Positions 59,282 through 64,000 of a DNA stretch of 64,000 bases are shown here, in pieces (the stretch's first letter is position 1; every line of letters begins with the position of its first letter). Below the pieces are notes generated by a model. The model was not told the origin of the DNA, did not search any database, and saw nothing but the letters and a program-made list of their open reading frames with translations. Position numbers and translations under genes: made by a program. The stretch spans positions 334,899,215-334,963,214 of the forward strand of contig JAUPFV010000002.1 of assembly GCA_036936605.1 (NCBI GenBank), written 5' to 3'. The stretch is from Limnanthes douglasii subsp. nivea (taxonomy: Eukaryota > Streptophyta > Magnoliopsida > Brassicales > Limnanthaceae).

Positions 59282-59479
59282 CAATGATCATTGAGAACCT
59301 GTAATATTTTATATTTGAAAATATTCTAGACTATAAACGTTAAAATATGAATTTAAAATTATAAGATATCATAACCTTTAAATTATTACCGTAATCTAAA
59401 TCTTGAATACAATTCGGCGCATTAAGTCTGTTTCTTTTGCGGGTCAAATTTATTAATCTTCTATTTTCATTTTTTTAGG

Positions 59480-60590
59480 GTTCTTAATAAGTTACCAATC
59501 TACTTGACGCTTATTTTTGTTATGGCTATGAGATGCAAGCTTCTAAGGTTAAAGATGCTTAGTCCACTATCACTTTACCTGTATTTGGGAGCGGCTTTGG
59601 GATCTAAACCTCAAAACTTGGAATCAGACGATTGTCCTCAAGCATATGTGGTTCATTGTTAATAGTAACAACGAATCTACTTAGTGCGAAAAGTAAAAAA
59701 AATACTTTAAATCTTGGATCATCTCCTTCCCTCACTTAATTTTTTTTAACATCTTAGACCTCTATCTTACAACATATGCAAGCTGGCGATTAGTAATGAA
59801 TACTCGATCTTCTTTTGCCATGATATATGGTTGTTCCAAAACTATTTGATAACCCACTTTAAACCAATTAGTATTCGTGATTCTACAATTTACAACAACC
59901 TCAAAGTTTCTGGATATTATTTTGGATGATCACTTAAAATTTTCGTCCCGAATAAGGTCTGAAAATGGTAGAAACTACCATAACCGTTAAAAGATCACCG
60001 ACCTTATTTTCTCGATCCCCTCTCTGAGTATTAATTATAATGTGTCCAATGTTGGACATTCAAAACTTGGAATGTTTACTGAACCATCAAGTACACTTTC
60101 TATGCCATTCTGGTTTCCACTCCATGTGTCGGGTGGACTAAGTTGGTATGACAAAAATATAATAGACGATGTCACTCTTCTATTCTTTGTTTTTCCATCG
60201 AAGACAAGTTGTCTACTCTAGATATACTCATTAGTTGGAGATTAAATTATCCTTATTGTCGTGTTCGATGCAATTTTTGTGATGAATCTATCAATGATAT
60301 CATCTATGGTTCTGTATTCACTTAGCGAATTTAAAACGACCATTTCGAAGCTAGGGTTTATGCTTAATGGTCATAATTGGCCTCGATTAATTAAAAAGAC
60401 TACAAGCTGACCTCCTTTTTTGGCGTGCGTGTTTAGTTGCGGTCATTTATTACATTTGGTGGGGAATGAATTCAATATTTTTACACTTCTGATCTCATTG
60501 CGTCTATAATTTCAAACTGTATGCTTTCACATCTACTACTAAAATTTTTTTTACCAAGATTTTCTAACCACGGTAACTACTTTATATACT
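59480..60590 (+). pseudogene. L1-type LINE ORF2 C-terminal fragment
   Basis: Pieces read LKTWNQTIVLKHMWFIVNSN (LINE motif DL..WN.A...K..W), then SIFFCHDIWLFQNYLITHFK (FW.D.WL). A zinc-binding zf-RVT segment follows, ISWRLNYPYCRVRCNFCDES, leading into the WRACL-type end shared with 5694. Many stops are present, and no endonuclease or polymerase core is retained. Confidence 0.7.
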
Positions 60591-62175
60591 TCTAACTTGC
60601 TTTTGTTTTTTAGTTATGGTCCTTTTAGGGTTTTAGTACAAAATTTTGGATTAAACATATTTTAGTTACAGTCTTATATTCATTTTTATTTATTCAAAAT
60701 TTTAAAAAATTAAATTTTATAATTTAAAATTTTAAAAAATTAAATTTTATAATTTAAAATTTAAAACTCAAATGTTATATTCTAAACTTTAATAAATAAA
60801 TAAATTATTATTATTAAAATACATTTGTTAATAATTAATTAGTTATTAGATATATAATAATAGTTTAATTTAACATCAAATACATTTATTTTGTTATTCA
60901 AATGCGGATTTACTCATGATATAAAAATATATTAATGAAAAATGATGTATATATTTTACTGTTATTGTAAAATAAAATATAAGGGTGCTATTATTAAAAT
61001 TATGAATAAATAAATGATAGTATTAATATTGTATTTTAAACTCCTAAATGAGTATTTCATAAAGCAAAAAGACAAGAAAGGTGAGACACAAAAGAATGTT
61101 ACAAGAAGCTTTATATATTGCGGTCTCGCTTTGTCTTTGGTTTACAATCACACAAACAAAACATCTAAATCGGAATTCTACTGTTTCGAGCTCATTTATG
61201 GTCAACACTGGTTAGTAAAATTTATAAGATTTCATTAGAGTATGAATGCTTTAATAGCTGGAAACTGGCGGTTTATGTGTTGGATTTGTCTTCTCCATAA
61301 AAGATTGAGAAAAGATTATTTACATGGTTAGTGATATCATGGTAAATTATTTTATGATATTTTTCGCTTTATCTATCATAATCCATCACCAATTTATATC
61401 GTCCTTCCTTTCATAATAGTTATCAACATGCAGCACATTTAAATTTAATCCCATTTCATTTTATCTTAATTAAATTAGGATAGTTTGCTTTCTTTTAAAC
61501 CTAAAAACTAAAACACAACAACCTTATATTTGAATGCATTTTCAACTTTATATATTTTAATTTCTATAAAAGAATAGTACCCTTTTATCGATATGGATTT
61601 TGCCAAAATATCTTTTATATATTATTGATTTTTATTTTTTATTTTTTAATAACATAAAATTTATTATAAATTGAATCTAACACAATGAAAAATTTGAATC
61701 TTTTTAAGAATCAAATATAGGTTTTTGAAATTATTATTTTGAAACAATTCTTTTTTGTTTTGAAACTTTACACAAATGTTTTATTAGTGAAAAATAAAAA
61801 TTTGAGAATAAATTTATAAAATAAGTTTTTTTTAAACCGACTAAATTTAATAAATGTCAAAATCGTAGAAATTAATTCGTATTTGGGATGTTTTTCTAAA
61901 GAAAAAGTCGAACTTTAAAAATTCGTTGTCCATGCGCAATACATACAATGCTCAACTAAAACAATAGAAAATAAAAAAAACGGTCGTTCACAGTTATAAT
62001 ATTTGTTAGGTGAACTAAGATGGTTAAATAATTACGAATGATAAAGGCAGTCGTTTCATATACGTTTTTGTTATTAAAAGCGTTGAATTCGAACTTAATG
62101 ACTAAATTTAGAATGTCCTTTAAAAATTTCAATTGTACTTCGACACCTAATCCAAAATCTCTCTACACCAATGAT
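60591..62175 (+). other. Repeat right arm, copy 2, non-coding
   Basis: Colinear with 6692-7437 and 9466-10405. The empty target sites of the two copy-1 insertions lie near 60588 and 61366. The frame at 61014-61238 is conserved with 7137 onward (RSFIYCGLALSLVYNHTNKT) but matches nothing known. Confidence 0.75.
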
Positions 62176-62189
62176 GTTGGCTAATATGG

Positions 62190-63080
62190 ATTCTTGGTTG
62201 TGGGACATCGCATGATGTACGAGTGCATTGGCATTCCTTTTCCGTGGTTTGGGTGATGCTTTGAAAGCATCGAAGCATAACCTTTATGGATTTGTAGCTA
62301 TGGTTGATTGTTGGATTTATGACCACTTCCCCGCGTTTAGAGCCTCAGAGAATGCGGACCCGTAGTGAGGGAGCCTAGGATTGTGAAGTGGCTAACTAAG
62401 CGGATTGTTGGGCAAAACATCCGTCCCAAATCGGTTGTGCGTACTGTCCTTGCATATCAGAAAGAGACAAATGTAAGTGTTTAAATTTTAGCAGTCATGA
62501 ACATTTTAATATTAAGTTTTATTTTTTAAAACAGTTTAAGTGTTTTACTTTTTTGGAACATGTCATATTTGAGCCATACCAGGACATTAAAGTCCAGTTC
62601 CCTGTGCAAGAGATCCGCACCATCGTTTATCCTTTGCGGATGATGAGTACGGTCGAGGGCTACATGCCTGATCGGGTTATGCGCCAGTTCGGACGGGTTC
62701 AGGATGAGCCCAAACTCCCACTTGTACTCCGACCGGGTTACAAGAAAGGAGATTTGGCGAGGTACACGTGGCGAGACAGCGCATGGCTAGATTGGCGTTA
62801 GCACTTGCTTTCTGAGGATCGGTTGACCGTTATCATTGCCACATATAGACAGTCTGCGACGAACACCTACTGGAGGTACCTGACTGAGTATGGTTGGCAT
62901 ACTATTACTCCACCACCACGTACTACGGACGATAGATTGCTAGACGATGTTCGCTCGATTGTTATTATATCTGTAGATCGCGGGGAAGCGGGTGCGCTTA
63001 GGTGGAGAGATCAAGTCCTACAGCTCTTCTCTCCTTGGTTGTTTGTCCTCATTATTGGACTTGTTTTAGCTTTGTTGTGA
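62190..63080 (+). pseudogene. Plant mobile domain (PMD/MAIN-like) protein, broken
   Basis: The frame reads SALAFLFRGLGDALKASKHN, then VAMVDCWIYDHFPAFR, the W.WG.A.LA.LYR.L..AS / L..WI.EHFP block of the plant mobile domain (aminotransferase-like family). After a frame change come RIVKWLTKRIVGQNIRPKSV and VRTVLAYQKETN. A 62-nt intron (62473-62534, GTAAGT...ACAG) joins this to EHVIFEPYQDIKVQFP and YMPDRVMRQFGRVQDEPKLP. An in-frame TAG at 62801-62803 precedes LSEDRLTVIIATYRQSATNT, and the C-terminus is a hydrophobic LFVLIIGLVLALL. PMD proteins occur in transposons and as host silencing factors; this broken copy is most likely transposon-derived. Confidence 0.75.
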
Positions 63081-63408
63081 TCTATCTTTTTCATGGACGT
63101 GATAGTTGTTTATCCATTCGTAGGATTTGTTAAACTATCATATTTTGTATTATGACATCTACTATGTTATTTCTATCGTTTCCTTAAGATTTGTTAAACA
63201 TTATTTGAATTCTTAATTACAATTTAGAATCCACAAAACACATAAATCGTACCATTCTTACCATCCAACCTTTAAAACATAACAATAATTTAACAAAATT
63301 CATCAACCGTTATAAAAAAACACCATCAAACCCACTACAATCCATGGCATAAGGCTTACCTTTTTAAACCAAAACAAAAAAAAATTCAAAAAATTACAAG
63401 TTATTGTC
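63081..63408. other. No feature seen
   Basis: AT-rich 3' flank of the PMD relic with A-rich tracts near 63370-63395. Confidence 0.5.
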
Positions 63409-63785
63409 CACCATTGGTACGCAGTCAATAGTACCTATGGTGCACACTACTGCGTACCAATGGTACAATAGTGTGTGCACCATGGGTACTGTAGAAGGCG
63501 TACCCATGGTGCACTGTACCATCGGTAAAATGGGCATGTACCGATGGCACCACCCCCTTTTACCGATGGTACCATGCACCGGTCGACATGCCATGTACCG
63601 GCCGGTGCATGGCACCATGGGTACACAACAGTGTGCACCGATGGTGCCTCACACTGTGTACCTATGGTGCAACCTTCGTGCACCATAGGTACACAGTGTG
63701 GTGTATCATCGGTACACTCGACTGTGCACCATAGGTACACTCCACTGTGTAGCATAGGTACACAGTAGACAGTACCTATGGTGCG
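63409..63785. repeat. ~23-bp palindromic-core tandem array
   Basis: About 16-17 units, each with a 14-16-bp core close to GTACCNATGGTGCAC (self-complementary or nearly so), are separated by about 7 bp of variable sequence (e.g. TCACACT, CTCCACT). KpnI-like GGTACC, ApaLI-like GTGCAC and NcoI-like CCATGG palindromes recur. The block is markedly GC-richer than its surroundings. Both strands read VPMVH / CTIGTQ-like repeats, which follows from the palindromy and is not evidence of coding. Confidence 0.9.
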
Positions 63786-63950
63786 TAATTGAAACTTGGA
63801 ATTTTTTCCCGGTTTTTTTCCCGCGTCTTCTTTTTTCGCACTCTTTAATTCCCGCCAAAGTAATCTTTCATTTTTCTAGTTAAAGAAGTCTATCTTACAA
63901 CACCAAACACATAAAACTCTCCTTCAAACATAGTTGAGGTCTTTGTTAAT

Positions 63951-64000
63951 GGGTTGGAGTGCGTTTGATGATGCTCATCTACTCAAGGCTGCGAAAGGTG
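63951..64000 (+). CDS. Possible start of a new ORF, cut by the window edge
   Basis: ATG at 63953 opens a frame MGWSAFDDAHLLKAAKG that runs off the end. Upstream 63800-63950 is pyrimidine-rich with TTCCCGCC and CTTCAAACATAG, leader-like. Too short to identify. It may be a second gene of the PMD-carrying element. Confidence 0.25.

Larger units (their letters stand above)
55808..62175 (+). repeat. Segmental repeat, copy 2 (reference for copy 1)
   Basis: 55808-56238 matches 10-420, and 60420-62175 matches 5694-10405 minus its two large insertions, in the same order and orientation. The intervening 56239-60419 has no counterpart in copy 1, where the CACTA relic sits. Copy 2 also has a local duplication at about 60708-60762 (AATTTTAAAAAATTAAATTT). 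Confidence 0.85.

Noticed and set aside
63394..63768. Several overlapping ORFs on both strands with VPMVH/CTIGT repeats
   Set aside because: They arise because the repeat unit is palindromic and lacks stops in all frames. Presence on both strands argues against coding.
63409..63785. CRISPR-like array (short palindromic repeats with spacers)
   Set aside because: Spacers are only ~7 bp, cores vary from unit to unit, and the setting is plant nuclear DNA with retrotransposons. There are no cas-like genes.

Overview
The window looks like plant nuclear DNA from a flowering plant, probably a eudicot. It is very AT-rich. Genes are carried in short exons with GT/AG introns. Almost everything recognisable is a decayed plant transposable element: CACTA/TNP2, a gene-capturing long-TIR element, Tat-type Ty3/gypsy elements with antisense extra ORFs, a TRIM, L1-type LINEs, a tRNA-derived SINE and a plant mobile domain (PMD) gene. 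No intact, clearly functional host gene is visible. The species cannot be named from the sequence alone.

Layout. 1-420: stop-free partial ORF of unknown function (minus). 422-5693: CACTA element with one terminus and a broken TNP2 gene (minus). 5694-10405: repeat arm starting with a LINE 3' piece and carrying two insertions, an 825-bp element with 9-bp target duplications and a ~2-kb long-TIR element holding pieces of a MATE transporter gene and a 3-ketoacyl-CoA synthase gene. 10.4-15.1 kb: mostly featureless, with a ~30-bp minisatellite. 15.2-16.75 kb: mosaic exons ending in a broken NADH-glutamate dehydrogenase copy. 17-23 kb: mostly featureless, with a possible copia LTR and an orphan exon. 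23.2-38 kb: a Tat-type gypsy zone. It holds an LTR end and primer-binding site at 23.56 kb, gag remnants, a 203-bp MITE, two plus-strand extra ORFs (24.9-27.1 and 27.4-28.6 kb), a minus-strand RNase H-integrase fragment (29.7-31.8 kb), a plus-strand gag-PR-RT-RH-IN relic (31.8-35.8 kb) and a minus-strand extra ORF (36.3-37.9 kb). 39.4-40 kb: start of another LTR element. 43.9-45.3 kb: TRIM with three LTRs, then a gypsy protease relic. 47.7-50.7 kb: non-coding LTR element (minus). 50.7-55.3 kb: L1-type LINE. 55.8-62.2 kb: second copy of the sequence flanking and underlying 1-10.4 kb. 62.2-63.1 kb: PMD relic. 63.4-63.8 kb: array of a ~23-bp palindromic unit.

The main organising feature is that 1-421 plus 5694-10405 is colinear with 55808-56238 plus 60420-62175. 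The second copy acts as a partly empty reference. It shows that the first copy gained a CACTA element (with loss of about 4.2 kb), the 825-bp element and the ~2-kb gene-capturing element. All frames, homologies and boundaries were read by eye. Family names rest on recognised motifs, not on searches.
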